From Rotaria socialis (taxonomy: Eukaryota > Rotifera > Eurotatoria > Philodinida > Philodinidae): a stretch of DNA of 64,000 nucleotides. Below the pieces are notes generated by a model. The model was not told where the DNA came from and did not search any database. It was given only the letters and a program-made list of their open reading frames with translations. Shown here piece after piece: positions 1-11,569 of this stretch. The stretch covers positions 124,001-188,000 of the forward strand of contig CAJNYU010004404.1 of assembly GCA_905331475.1 (NCBI GenBank), given 5' to 3'. The position numbers and the translations under genes are program-made. Position 1 is the first letter of the stretch. Each line of letters begins with the position of its first letter.

Positions 1-867
1 AAAGAGCAAAAACAAATGAGTCATCTTGTATTATGGTGCTTGATAGAATCGATATATATGTGAGAACCACTACCTTATCTATAGTACTAATAAAACTTCT
101 AATTTGATCATATTTTACTATTTTTTTATTGACGAGATTCGATATACAATCATCAATTAAACATTGAATGCATATATATTACATTTTTGTTTTATATCAG
201 AAAAATGTTACTGTGGAAACACTATATTATGATTCTATTTCCAAACAGTTTGTTAAAAATTAGAGCTTCTAATAACATCTACTTAAATGAAACATTCCAG
301 TAAAAGCTTATTAATTCATATTTCAGAAATGTTTTTCGAGTGTAATCAATATGTGTTAAAAGTTACATATGATCTTTTCAAGTATAGCTATTTATCGAAT
401 TCTTCCGACATATAGCAACATACACCTAAATTAATTTAATTTGCGTATAATTTATGCTAAGCAAAGCATAACATAGAAAGGAAAATAAAGTGATATTAAT
501 TATATTTCATTGATTAATAAATACTTTTTATTTATCTATAAAATATTTCACAATGGTATAAACTGATCTAATGTTAATTATGCATCATAATTCGGTAATG
601 ATATAGTGAAACTTTCTACATAATCCTATTTTAATTCAGTTCAGATTACGTGAAGGAAAAAAATTATCTTTTATTTTATTTAGGCAATCTAGATACAAAC
701 AAAACTGTATTAATTTTATTTCTTAAAATTTCAGGTTCTAATGAACGAAGCATAAATTTAATTGGAAATTTTCAACCTTATCTTGTTAATTGTTCGTTAT
801 CAGTAGGAATGCCGGGCTTTGTTCCATTAAAAGTTACTGGTTGAGCGTCATCATGCGTTGAACGAAG
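1..867. other. AT-rich non-coding DNA
   Basis: No convincing coding exon is visible on either strand. A 64-codon open frame at 650-844 has no recognisable motif and looks like chance. Confidence 0.4.
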
Positions 868-1345
868 TTTAACATAAGTTGCTTCTATGAAAAGTTTTAA
901 GAAAAATGTCTGTATAAAATTCCATATGAAATTATTTTTCATTCATTCTTTTTCTCATTATTTGTAACATTATTGACAATTACTCAATTATCTTGTTTAT
1001 GAATAATTAAAACTTAAGTCATATTTTCAATTGAAACAATTATTAACTGTACAATTATAGTACAACTTTTCTTTTTTAATAATTTAAAAAGCAAAAAATT
1101 TTTCTTAAAACTTTTAACATAAGTTGCTTCTATGAAAAGTTTTAAGAAAAATGTCTGTATAAAATTCCATATGAAATTATTTTTCATTCATTCTTTTTCT
1201 CATTATTTGTAGCATTATTGACAATTACTCAATTATCTTGTTTATGAATAATTAAAATTTAAGTCATATTTTCAATTGAAACAATTATTAACTGTACAAT
1301 TATAGTAAAATTTTTCTTTTTTAATAATTTAAAAAGCAAAAATAT
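868..1345 (+). repeat. Tandem duplication, about 232 bp x 2
   Basis: The block at about 868-1100 recurs at about 1113-1345, offset 245 bp, with only a few substitutions (for example aacattattg versus agcattattg). Both copies begin near TTTAACATAAGTTGC and end near TTTAAAAAGCAAAAA. No coding content is visible. Near identity points to a recent local duplication, or a collapsed/expanded assembly join. Confidence 0.85.
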
Positions 1346-1852
1346 ATTTCCTTTAGGAAAAAAAAGAATTTCCTTAGCTCGTATAAAACATGATTTGAGT
1401 ACCGATTCAAACTTCAACTGATTTTCATCGTAATTAAATTCCATGAAAAGAATCTATTTCGCCAAACAATTATTTTTCCGATAATTCAGTCGACATGATT
1501 AGTTTGATATATATATATATATATAAACAATGTCGAACAAAAAAAGCAAAAATATTCCTTTATCTTTCTCAAAGTGAATAAACAAAAGACTTAATAATAA
1601 ATTTTATTTTCTTTCTGATACGTAAATTGATCACAAAATAATAACGGTCATTACCGTTTTCATATAACAGAAGCATAAACACCGAAAAAGAAAATATCTG
1701 ATAAATTAATCACAAAAAAATGCACAATCATTAAAAAAAAATTTTATTTTTTTAATGAATTGGTCGTAAATATGTTTGTACCAAGTCACCACGAATCAAA
1801 TGGAAATAATTTTTTATCAACAAGTTACAGATATATTTGATTATTTCACCAA

Positions 1853-2142
1853 CCCAGGTCTAATAGTACGGTTCGTATACGGCCGTTGGCGGTTACTTTA
1901 CGACTATTTTACGGGCAAAAGTTTGCCGTAATATCTGGCGCAGTAATACGGACCGTATTATCATGAGAGTACGGAGCACAAATAGCCGTAAACCATGAAA
2001 ATTCAGTCCCGTTTACGGTGCCGTATTACTGTACCAGGTATTACAGGTAAATACGGTCTATTTACTGCTGTAAATATACCGTTTTGACATCGCTTACCGT
2101 CGATAAACAGATAGTAAACGAGTCCGTTTTGATCAACCTGGG
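1853..2142. mobile_element. GC-rich insertion bounded by CCCAGGT / ACCTGGG
   Basis: A 290-bp island much richer in GC than its surroundings starts with CCCAGGT (1853-1859) and ends with its inverted copy ACCTGGG (2136-2142). Inside, short motifs of the TACGG / CCGTA type recur in both orientations. The same terminal heptamer bounds the hAT derivative at 13126-14402. No clear target duplication was found. I infer a small non-autonomous DNA transposon. Confidence 0.45.
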
Positions 2143-2551
2143 AAGAGAAAAATATATCCATTAATTCACACAGCAACATAGAGTTTTTCTGAATAAGCTG
2201 CACAACAAATGATTATGTATACCAATTAAATAAATTTTTCAAAATATCGATCCTTCACTAATATACCAAAATATTCATTCAATTAGCCAAAAAACCAGAA
2301 TAAAGTGAAACGAATTTCTTTTTGTTCCTAAAGATATTTACACAAATTTTTGTTGTCCAGCTTATAAATATTGTTCAAGTACATTTATTCCTACTAGCCA
2401 TTGAAAATAAATTTGAATCAATTCATAAAAAATAAATTCGTGTGTCAGTTATACAACGAATCTATACCACATATATTAATTTGAAGTATGAAAATATTTC
2501 ATACCGAAAATTACGACCAAAGAAAATAACTAGAAACCAAACGGAAAAAAA

Positions 2552-2876
2552 TTAGTAAAGAGATCTCCTATGTATATTTACAGATATTGTGCATAGATTA
2601 ACTGAAATTAAATTGTTGATCATTTCCTGCTGCTGTTCTAGTTTTTCATCTTGTTGTTCTAGTTTTTGTTTCAGCTTAAAATTAAATATATATACACATA
2701 CGTATATTAATTATGTTTTTTTTTGCTACTTCATTTATTCGTCTATTATATTCTTGTCTATCAGTAGTTCTACTAAAACGTGATGCAGCAAGAGAGATTT
2801 GTACATGATTGAGTTGATTTTGTAAACGTCCAATTTCATTTTGTGCAGCTGTTATATCACGTGGAAGATTGTTTGC
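2552..2876 (-). CDS. Coiled-coil protein, 3' terminal exons (partial)
   Basis: Two minus-strand exons read in one frame: 2730..2876 (49 codons, preceded by acceptor TTTTAG) and 2552..2674 (40 codons plus TAA), joined by a 55-bp intron starting GTAGCA and ending TTTAAG. The first exon gives an amphipathic stretch (AAQNEIGRLQNQLNHVQISL); the second starts LKQKLEQQDEKLEQQQEMI, a heptad-type coiled coil continuous with the end of the first (RRINE). Upstream exons were not identified, so the start is missing. The family is not recognised. The weak donor makes the exact junction uncertain. Confidence 0.42.
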
Positions 2877-3308
2877 CTAAAATCAGTTAAAATGATTAAT
2901 GGAGACAAACGAAATAACCAAAGGTAATTTCATTTTTTAGTATCATGCATATGTATAACCGTGCATAAACGTTTACCATAATGAAATCAAAAGAAACAAC
3001 AAAATTATCTGAAAATATGGTTTATGAATTATTATGAAAGATTCAATTTTTCTTTTTCTGCAGTAAAAAATTTAATTAAGTCTTTATTCCTAAAAGATTT
3101 CAAACCTGCTTTTCTCGACACATCATTAAGCGTTATCCAGATGAGAATTTAAGTAATAATGAAATTATTATACAATGATAGCTCTTAATGAATAAGCTTT
3201 TAAATAAATACTTTTTTTTCTTTCTTAAATCATAAAGACTCGTTGTGCAGAGAAGGCAGCAATTACGAATAATATTAATAGATGCCGCTCAATGTCTAGA
3301 CTAGTACC

Positions 3309-3778
3309 TTGCTTTTATTGAATGTCGGTCGATTGATGATTGCTAATGATTTGATGGCTTTCAATGAACATGTTCCGAAAGTAAATTTGATGGAATCAAT
3401 ATTGATTACTGATGATAGCTTTTGTGAGCTCTATTCAGCTGTATGGGTTGATAAGAAAGACTTAATTGTTAAAAAATTCAAAAATAATATTTCTAATTTA
3501 CAAACGTTAGAAGTTCATTATCATCGAAAATTTACACAGTTAGACTGTTCACATTTTCTTCCTTTATTGTATCGTTATGAAAACGAAGATCATAGTCTTT
3601 GTATGTTTTTTCCGAAATATGACTCTTTAGAAAACAACATGTAAATATTAACCATGGCAATATCAGTTTGAAAAGTATTTTCTACAAAGGAAATGATGAA
3701 TATTTATTAGGTGGTTTCTTCTCGAATGGAACGCTCGATGAATTTGTCAATAGACAAAAAATGAATAAGAAACTGTGA
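3309..3778 (+). pseudogene. Protein-kinase-like fragment, degenerate
   Basis: The first frame (3309-3644) resembles a kinase N-lobe: CELYSAVWVDKKDLIVKKF has a VAVK-type lysine, followed by a glutamate-bearing helix (EVHYHRKF) and a hinge-like MFFPKYDSLEN. It stops at TAA 3642. In another frame, about 3650-3778, follows HGNISLKSIFYKGNDEYLLGG, reminiscent of a catalytic loop and DFG region, but without the catalytic aspartate (HGN) and with GGF for DFG. About 40 residues expected between them are missing. I infer a decayed, internally deleted kinase or pseudokinase. The glycine loop is not intact, so other identities remain possible. Confidence 0.4.
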
Positions 3779-3935
3779 GCATCGGCAGATGATGTTTATG
3801 ATTTGAAAACTGTTTAGATAAAGACCCAAGTTCACAATAAGAGAGTATGAGTCTGATCAAAGATGATCATACTCTTTACTTTTTTCAAGATGTTTTCACA
3901 GAACTCTGTTTCTTGTAATTAAATTTGAAAAATTT

Positions 3936-4244
3936 ATGTTTTATATTTCATGTAAAGAACTTTCACTATCGTTCATTTATACAGATTTGATGGCATTATC
4001 GGAGACAACACCAACACTATCTGAAGATGTAGTTCCAAAATATTCTCGTACACAATCAACAAGAAAATCGAATAATATGAGACAAATCATTGAATTTAAT
4101 CGATACATTAAATATGCATTAGAAGGATTAGCAAATGATTTTCTTAGTACATATTTTGACTTTCAACAGGATATTCTGAAGTTATCTACGAATGGTGTTA
4201 TAGGAGACTCATACAATAAATCCTTACAATCAACTGAATTTTAA
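3936..4244 (+). CDS. Hypothetical open frame, 102 codons
   Basis: Open frame ending TAA at 4242, with an internal segment (MRQIIEFNRYIKYALEGLAN) of ordinary amino-acid composition. Its DLMALSE resembles DLMAFNE in the kinase-like fragment upstream, so both may derive from one decayed gene. No domain recognised. It may be a remnant. Confidence 0.25.
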   Translation: MFYISCKELSLSFIYTDLMALSETTPTLSEDVVPKYSRTQSTRKSNNMRQIIEFNRYIKYALEGLANDFLSTYFDFQQDILKLSTNGVIGDSYNKSLQSTEF

Positions 4245-4462
4245 TTTTTAAATAGTAATACGAAACAAGAACGAATTCAGTTGGCATTTTGTGGCTCAAC
4301 TTCAACAAGGGATACGAGGGAAATACAGAAGAAGAACAAAGTATATCGTGAGCCGAATATTTTACTGGCACAGCCCCAACACTCGAATTAAATATTAATG
4401 TTTACAATGCATCTGGTTTATTATTTCACGATCAGCCAATATTAAAAGCAAATTTACAAGAA

Positions 4463-4496
4463 CCCCCCCCCCCCACCCCCCCCCCCCCCACCCCCC

Positions 4497-4549
<53 letters not shown>
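4463..4549. repeat. Poly-C tract of about 87 bp
   Basis: Nearly uninterrupted C run with single A interruptions at 4475, 4490 and 4497, followed by a short GC-rich stretch (ggcgcgttttgcgctcccg) unlike the surrounding DNA. In such an AT-rich sequence this may be a sequencing or assembly artefact. Compare the poly-G run next to an N gap at 50334-50400. Confidence 0.9.
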
Positions 4550-5258
4550 ACGGCGCGTTTTGCGCTCCCGAAGACCACGTTTGTCCCCCGGAAAAAAATA
4601 AAAGTTTAAAAAAAATAAAATCAATATAACTTCTATAAAACTATTTTATGTGAAAGATTTTTACAGAAACTGTTAATAAATACAGTATTGTTCAAATAGA
4701 ACAAATTCATTTTCCTTAAAACAATCTGACTATCATAAGTCATGAATTTCAATCAGATCGGGTGTTTTTCTTTGAATATCGTTGCTCTCAATGCGATGAG
4801 ATTACAGCAAGTTTTCTCTAGTTTTTCAAAACCAAATGAAACATCGACCGCATCAGATCATTTCTATCAAATGAATAATACTGCACGAAAAGATGTGAAT
4901 CTATGTAATTTCATTAAGAATCAAACAACAGAACAATCTGTATTACATATATTGGATAATCCAATAACACTGTTTAATTGAATGGGCTACTTTAATGTTG
5001 CATCGGACAATGTCATGAAATCAATAACGCTTAAAATAGACACCCACATATGTTTTCTTTTCATTTTACTATTTGACACAAGTGTCATATTTCGATACTA
5101 TTTTATATCTCACTTTTAAAGCTACATCATAATTAAAAAATCGTCTGAATCTGAACAATGTCAAAACAAAATTTGCTCGATTAATATTTTCTAAAAAGGA
5201 AAGAAAATAATGAAACTAATGCATTAACAAAAAAAATCGTGTTGAAAATGAAAATAAT

Positions 5259-7484
5259 GTGACTCAATCAAATATCATTGCAAGTCAACCTGATCATTTA
5301 ACTGCTAACACCACATCAGTAAGTGATATTCAACCCATTAACAACAATACAACAACAAGTGATATCCAATCCATCGATATCAACTCAGCTACAAGTAAAA
5401 CATTCATCAACAATACTCAATCCGTCAATAATAATTCTGAATTAGCATTAGGTTCAACATCAACCAATGATAAAATTGAAACACGTTCTTACAAACCATG
5501 GTATTCATAGAAATTTCCGTGGCTTTATTATCAACCAAATGTTGGAGGATTTTGTCGTCTATGCCGCAACTATTGGAAACCAGGTACACCATTATTCCGG
5601 AACATGGAACAAAAAACAAAAGGTGTGTTTGCATCAATTCCATTTATTAATTGGAAAAAAAGCACTAGGTGATAATGGAAGATTAATGAAACATTCTCGA
5701 TCAGAATATCATCTAATTGCACTTGACAATGACAAGTTTCGACAGCAAGAAGGTTCCGTTCTCAATCAAATAGTTACGGTAAATGAAGCACAAAAACAGG
5801 AAAATAGAGATCGTTTAAGTGATTTGCTTGATTGTTCTTATTTTCTATTTAAAAACGAATTATCACACACAACGCTATACGAACCATTATTACAATTGAT
5901 CAGTCGTCTTGATCATAGTTCCAAACTTGCCGGTTTTATTCAAAATTGCCATAAAAAAATGCTAATTACAATAGTACAACATCTGTTACTGAACTTCTTG
6001 AAGCTACAAACGACATTTTGGAAAAGAACATTCTTAAAAAAATACAGCAAGCAAGAGTTATTAGTATCATGTCCGACGAAGGAACTGACATTAATAGACA
6101 CGGAAATTTATGTATTTGTATCTGGTATTGTGATCAAACAACTGGTGAGCCAACTGAAACATACGTAAGTTTATTACATATAAAAAATAAAGATGCAGAA
6201 TCTATTTTTAATTATATCGTAACGGATTTACAACAAAAAAATATTGATTTAACAAAAACTCGCTTTGTTGCATTTGATGGTGCTGCAGTATTCAGCGGAA
6301 TCCATAATGGTGTTGCTGCAAAATTTCGTGCTTTATTCAATCTTGCAATATTATTTATTCATTGTCGAGCACATGCATTACAACTAGCTGTAATATCTGC
6401 TGCAGATAGTATTCCTGATATTTGCAAAAGTTTATCCACACTTAAATCATTAGTCAATTTTATTAATCGATCATCGGTAAGATTAACTTTATTTGAAGAT
6501 ATTCAAAGTATTTTTAAGAACAATCATATTAAATTAATTCAACCCGGTGATACTCGTTGGCTTTCAAATTCATTAGCTGTAAGATCTGTTGTACATTCTT
6601 ATCAATCATTATTAGCAACACTATAAAATATTTACAATGAAAATAACGAAGATAGTGCGGAAGCATTAGGTCTTTATAATATTTTATCAAATGAAGCAAC
6701 TGCATTTATTATTCATACACTTCAACCAATATTAGATACGTTAGCTGTTTTATCAAAATGCATTCAAACGAAATCAGCAGATTTTAAACAATTACAAGAT
6801 TTTATATCGTCAACTATGCTTCGACTTGAAGAACTGAAAGATTACAGTTCAATTGATTATATTTATATTATTGAAACAATTAAAAAATTATCCTTAGTGT
6901 CTTCTGGAATTCGAAATTCAAGATTATCAATATCAAATGCACAATTAACTACTGATGAAGTTTTCAAGACAAAAATTCTTCCTTTTATTGAAAACATTAT
7001 TAATAACGTTCAAGCTCGTTTTGAGCAAAGTACTCTCAATTTACTTAACTGCTTTATGATATTTGATATGCAAAATATGAATAACAATAAAGATTATGGT
7101 GATGAAGAAATACGTACTATCCAACAACATTATTCAAGTGACTTTGACGAATCAATAATGTATGAATGGAAAACATTTCGTACATATTTATTAACCCAAA
7201 GGCAAGGTGGTAAACTTATGACGCAACGAGAAGTTTGTATGAAGCTTGTTCAAGATGGCATGTTAAAAGATATTTATCCACAATTATCATTAGCTGCAGA
7301 AATCTTTCTTATTGCACCTATTAGTACGGCTACAGTTGAAAGAGATTTCTCCACAATGAACCGTATTCTTACAAAACTAAGAAATCGATTAACAACTAAA
7401 CACGTCGATCAATTGATGAGAATTTCAATGGAAGGCGCAAATACTTTAAATGAAGAAATGAAAGACGAAATCATCAATTATTAG
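5259..7484 (+). pseudogene. hAT-superfamily transposase with TTF-type zinc finger, broken
   Basis: In order: a Ser/Asn/Thr-rich N-terminus (from 5259); a TTF-type zinc finger region with FCRLC and a following Trp (about 5550-5590); a transposase core with MSDEGTD (about 6069), AFDGAAVFSGIHNG, CRAHALQL and DTRWLS; and the hAT C-terminal dimerisation signature (STATVERDFSTMNRILTKLR, about 7322-7381). The frame is broken four times: in-frame TAG at 5508-5510, an extra A in the A run near 5654-5660, a missing A in the A run near 5953-5959, and in-frame TAA at 6624-6626. Beyond each lesion the expected motifs resume. Two lesions lie in homopolymers, so assembly error could explain those, but not the two nonsense codons. 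Terminal inverted repeats were not found. It probably excised and integrated DNA when intact. Confidence 0.85.
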
Positions 7485-7865
7485 AAAAAAGTAAAACCTC
7501 GTCGTTTAGCAGTTTAAATTATATAATTGAACTTTAAATTATACTGTTCTTATACTTTTGATTATTATCTTTTGTTGATAGGTTTTTTTCGCGATATATT
7601 TATTACTTGCTCGTTCTTTGCATAGTCTTTGCATAGTTTTTGAATAAATGAAATAAATAACTTTTATATAGCAATTAATTACAAAAACTTTGTCTGCCCT
7701 CCCGACAACTGTATTCGCCCTCCCGGAATGAAAAACCTGGATAAAACACTGAATAGCCGCATGTATCCAGTTCCAATACGGGATCAATGTTGAACTAGTA
7801 AGAGTCACATTTATTGTCAAGGAATTAAAACTTAATTGAATACGACCCGAACGAAAAGTTAATAG

Positions 7866-8812
7866 TCAACATGTAAGATATCCATCACACTGTCCAAAAA
7901 TATGCAATTCGTCTTGTAGACCGCTATTTGTTGCGGCATTTATTGGTAATACCCACACTTCAAGTGTAAAGCTAGTATTTCTGAAATCGATGAATGGAAT
8001 GCTGATATATTGCTGTTGAGTGGCATTTAATAGAATCGCAGATCCAGAGTAGGCACCGTAATTATAGCTGGGCAGTAAGAATGCATCTCGGGTATTACCA
8101 TCGAATGGATATAGAACAGCACCAGATGTTATCGGATATTGAGTTTCAGATCCAATACACGTCGCTATATTTGAGTATGATGAAACTTTCAAGTCTGCGC
8201 GAGATGTGCCTATTCAACAATAACAAAAAAACTCCAACTAAGACTTTTGAATAACCATAATTATCTAACCTGATGTTTTTTTCCTCTAAAATATCACCAT
8301 TGTGAGCACAGGTGGAAGAATAATTGCAGCACAAACACCTAAGAAAATAACGAGTAATAAAATGATTTTAGTTTTGCTGGAAGGTAACCTAAAATAGATT
8401 GTAGAATTTGGAAAAGTTTATTACTATTACTTTTAATCGTATTTCCACCGACCACCATATTGAGTCCTATTAGAAGTTGTTGAGGAATCAAATGAATTTG
8501 TAGGATATGGTTTAGGAGAAGGTCTCGTATTAGATGTTAGAAAAGAATATTCATCAACTGCAAGGGATATTTAGCTTTCTGAAACGATGCTGGGTTTGTT
8601 ACGCACTTTAGTTGGTTTTGCTATTGATTCTGTACGCGATGGTAGCACACGTTCATTGAGTTGACTTGATATTGGATTGGGCTCGATCTAATAAAATATT
8701 ATTTGGAACAAATAAAATAAGGTTCGTTTTCAAATCTTACTTTAGTTCGATTCAGTGATCGATTCCGTTTAACAAAAGTTATGATCGGTGCGGAATGCTG
8801 CAATCGTTTCAT
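7866..8812 (-). pseudogene. Single-pass membrane protein with LamG-like domain, truncated
   Basis: Four minus-strand exons fit: 8741..8812 (starts ATG; MKRLQHSAPIITFVKRNRSL), about 8440..8687 (Pro/Ser-rich, probably cytoplasmic), 8270..8388 (one transmembrane helix, KIILLLVIFLGVCAAIIL) and 7866..8209 (start of a concanavalin/laminin-G-like domain: GAVLYPFDGNT, ...QYISIPFIDFRNTSFTLEVW). Lesions: an in-frame TAA at 8571-8573, an in-frame TAG just after the membrane helix, and a stop at 7866 cutting the LamG domain at about a third of its usual length. Frame and splice phase are otherwise consistent. Type II membrane proteins with LamG domains are, to my knowledge, common in bdelloid rotifers. 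The broken hAT copy lies next to the truncated end. Confidence 0.65.
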
Positions 8813-10234
8813 TGAATCTTATTTGTCAGTGATACTGCTAGAAACAAATTATTATGAATGATGGAAAAGCAACACAGTAGTCACTGGAAGAATGTATGAT
8901 TCTCCCATACGAAAAACTTTGATTCGAGAATGTTATGCAGCATTTCTTATGGATTCCTGGCAGTTTGTTGAAGTTTTAATGATGATCTAATGAACAAGAA
9001 TCCAATCAATTTATTTACATTTAAATTGTCAATATTTGTTTTTTGTGAAAATGGAAGAGAAGAACAGAATGGAATGTTGCAAAGTTCATATGAAGAGTAA
9101 ATTTAACAGCAGGCAAGAACACAATCTAAGTTAATTGTAAAATTCATCATAGATTTATTTAGTATATTTTTTTAACAGTAAATCTTTAAAATCACATTTC
9201 ATTACATAATTTTATTTTTTTCTAGCGATACACTTGAAGGATAAATTTGATTATTTCGAACGAGAGAAATTCAAAGTAATTACATAAACGATTTCATTTT
9301 ATGTCAAGCTTTCGACTGCAAAGATGCAATACTAATTAAAAAGAATTAAACAGCATCAAAATCTAAGTATACATTTACAAAGACGTATTGTGACAAGGAA
9401 AAATATATACAAAACTAGATGACAGTCGCGTTTCACCCGAATACAAAATTCGATGCAAATTTTCTAAAGAATTTCGACGAAAAGTAATGATTCGTTTTAT
9501 ACAGAGCCAAAAGTCTTTTCATCTGTAAAGAAACGTTAAAAAAATCTATACTGATATTCGATGAAGAAGGCATAAGACTTTTACAGTAAACAGCGCAGAG
9601 AGTTAGTGATGGTTGAAAGAAGAAAAAATTCTCAGTAAGAAAAAGATGAACTATCACATATTCAGCATTTGATTCTCTAGAAAAATGAACGTGAATCCCA
9701 TAAAAGCAAATACTAAAATTTTACTGGAGTATCAATGCGTGATTCATGTGTTTCAACTTGGTGAGCATCCTAAAGATCTATTTTATTTTTTTCTCAAATA
9801 AAAAGAAAAGTGTTTTCTTTAGTTAGATAATTCTCCTTGTATACAATAATATATTGCTAGAATGAAGTTTTCATATTTTTTTCTATTGGATTCGTTTGTT
9901 GAGAATCATATGGAGAATCTTTTCGAACAAGATTCAGTTGAAATAAGTGAAAATAGCAAGGGGAGAACTTATTCTAGCATTCCCTGACACTCTAATCGAT
10001 TACTGATATATTACAAAACAATATGGTGATCTGTATTTACTCATAATTTTCTTTTGATCCATCGACAACTATGCAATCCAATCGATCGAGAAATAGTTGA
10101 GAAAAAAATGAATGTGAAAATTTGTTTCGCATGTTCAATCATGCTGTTTATATACAGCTGTGTATGCATTAAAAAAACGGTGAATGACTAGAGAGCATGT
10201 AAATACACTAATGATGTCGCTTTCTGTTTCGCTC
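8813..10234. other. Non-coding, nothing recognised
   Basis: No exon, repeat or RNA gene could be supported here. Confidence 0.4.
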
Positions 10235-10365
10235 AAGATCTTATCAGACGATAATAGTACACAATATTTTTACCATGATCTTGGCAAGATCTTAGGTACA
10301 GATTTATCTGATACAACCAAGATATGTACATACAAATTATCTTTTTAAGATCTTAATAAGATCTT
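10235..10365. repeat. Cluster of palindromic AAGATCTT octamers
   Basis: The 8-bp palindrome AAGATCTT occurs at 10235, 10286, 10347 and 10358, usually followed by A. Partial forms (CAAGATATG, CAAGATTTG, AATCTTGC) lie between and beyond. The cluster sits just upstream of the MULE-type fragment, so it may be its subterminal repeat region. Confidence 0.6.
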
Positions 10366-10383
10366 ACTTACCGATTCCAAGAT

Positions 10384-10845
10384 TTGAAAATCTTGCTTAC
10401 AAGATGTTCGACTAGGACTATTTTTTTCTTAATTCTTGAAAAATTTGAAATGTATTCGATGTTCTTAGGAACTGGTCGAAAGAAACCTCTATTTGATCAC
10501 AAATTATGGAATATTCATGATCGTGTCATCACTGCTACACCTCGTTCCAACAATTCCGTGGAAGGCTGGCACAACGCATTTGCTAATCGTGTCTCAATAT
10601 GCCATCTAAACATCGTGAAACTGACAGAGAAGATTCGTCGTGAACAATCGAAATTCGAAGTGAACATGGCAAAGATTCTCCAAGGTCATATTATCAAGAC
10701 GAAGAAAGCCTGTTATCGAAGATTGGACGAACGTATTACTCGGCTGGTCAATGCATTCGACTCATCTCGGCTGGATGAATTCTTAAAAAATATGGCAGCT
10801 AACTGTAACGATAAGTTGGACTCTGTTGAGTTTATATCGTATTGA
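10384..10845 (+). pseudogene. MULE-type transposase C-terminal fragment
   Basis: The frame contains HKLWNIHDRVITATPRSNNS followed by VEGWHNAF, and later a KREQ-like REQSKFE. This matches the C-terminal part found after the MULE catalytic core in FLYWCH/MULE elements (LWN-V...RTNN-IEGWH-FQ...EQ), where W-H and N-N are conserved. The catalytic DDE core is absent, and the first 20 or so codons (from TTG/AAG near 10384) look like read-in from non-coding DNA. It ends at TGA 10843-10845. I regard it as a 5'-truncated remnant. Confidence 0.6.
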
Positions 10846-11298
10846 CAAACTGGATAGAGGTGGAGTAGCTTACAGCCACTCGCGGCAATGATGTTTATTC
10901 GTTTATTCACATATCCAGAGTGTAACGACAAAACTAGAGAGTGTCGCCTATGCACGTCGGCATGATAGTGTATTGTGTCATCGGACATCTCCAGAGTGTA
11001 ACAACTTCATACATAACGCACGTATATATAGAAGAGAGATAGAAGAGAGACAGGAGAGAGATACATTAGAACAATGGAAAGAGAACAGAAAGAGAAGGAA
11101 GGAGAATCATCGAAGCGTGCCATCAATATCGGCACACTAACATTATTCTTTAAATATTTTTTATTTAGTTATTCTTTTTGTTCTCAAATTTTTCATCGTT
11201 ATGTCATGTATAATGTATAAAATAAAGACAAATTAATTGTTCAATTTCACATCTTTAAGAAAAAGAATTAATTAAGAGAAGTCAAGCAAATAGATAGT

Positions 11299-11398
11299 GA
11301 CGAACAGAACAAAAAATATTTTTCTGCGACGAACAGAACAAAAAATATTTTTCTGCGACGAACAGAACGAAAAATATTTTTATGCGACGAACTGAACG
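11299..11398 (+). repeat. 29-bp tandem repeat, 3.4 copies
   Basis: Unit GACGAACAGAACAAAAAATA plus TTTTTCTGC begins at 11299, 11328 and 11357; a partial fourth copy at 11386 diverges after about 13 bp. It lies 170 bp upstream of the NifS-like gene start. Confidence 0.9.
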
Positions 11399-11569
11399 GT
11401 CACCGTTAATTCTATGTTAACCAGTTTCATTATAATATTTGCCACGTCACTATTTATATAAAGAAAAGAAAACAAGAAAAAAGAAGAGAAAAGCACCGAT
11501 ATGCGTAACTGTCATAATAAATGTTATAAATATTAGAACGACAAATATTCAAATCAATAGCAAGAACAC

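Noticed and set aside
650-844. Short plus-strand frame
   Set aside because: AT-rich, no motif, no splice context supporting coding.
4463-4549. Telomeric or CRISPR-like repeat
   Set aside because: It is a simple homopolymer without a G-rich telomere unit or spacer structure; no CRISPR array is present in the window.
10915-11260. Possible LTR: repeated CCAGAGTGTAAC at 10915 and 10991, TATA-like and AATAAA motifs after it
   Set aside because: Unlike 14737-15140, no matching CA end or target duplication could be placed.
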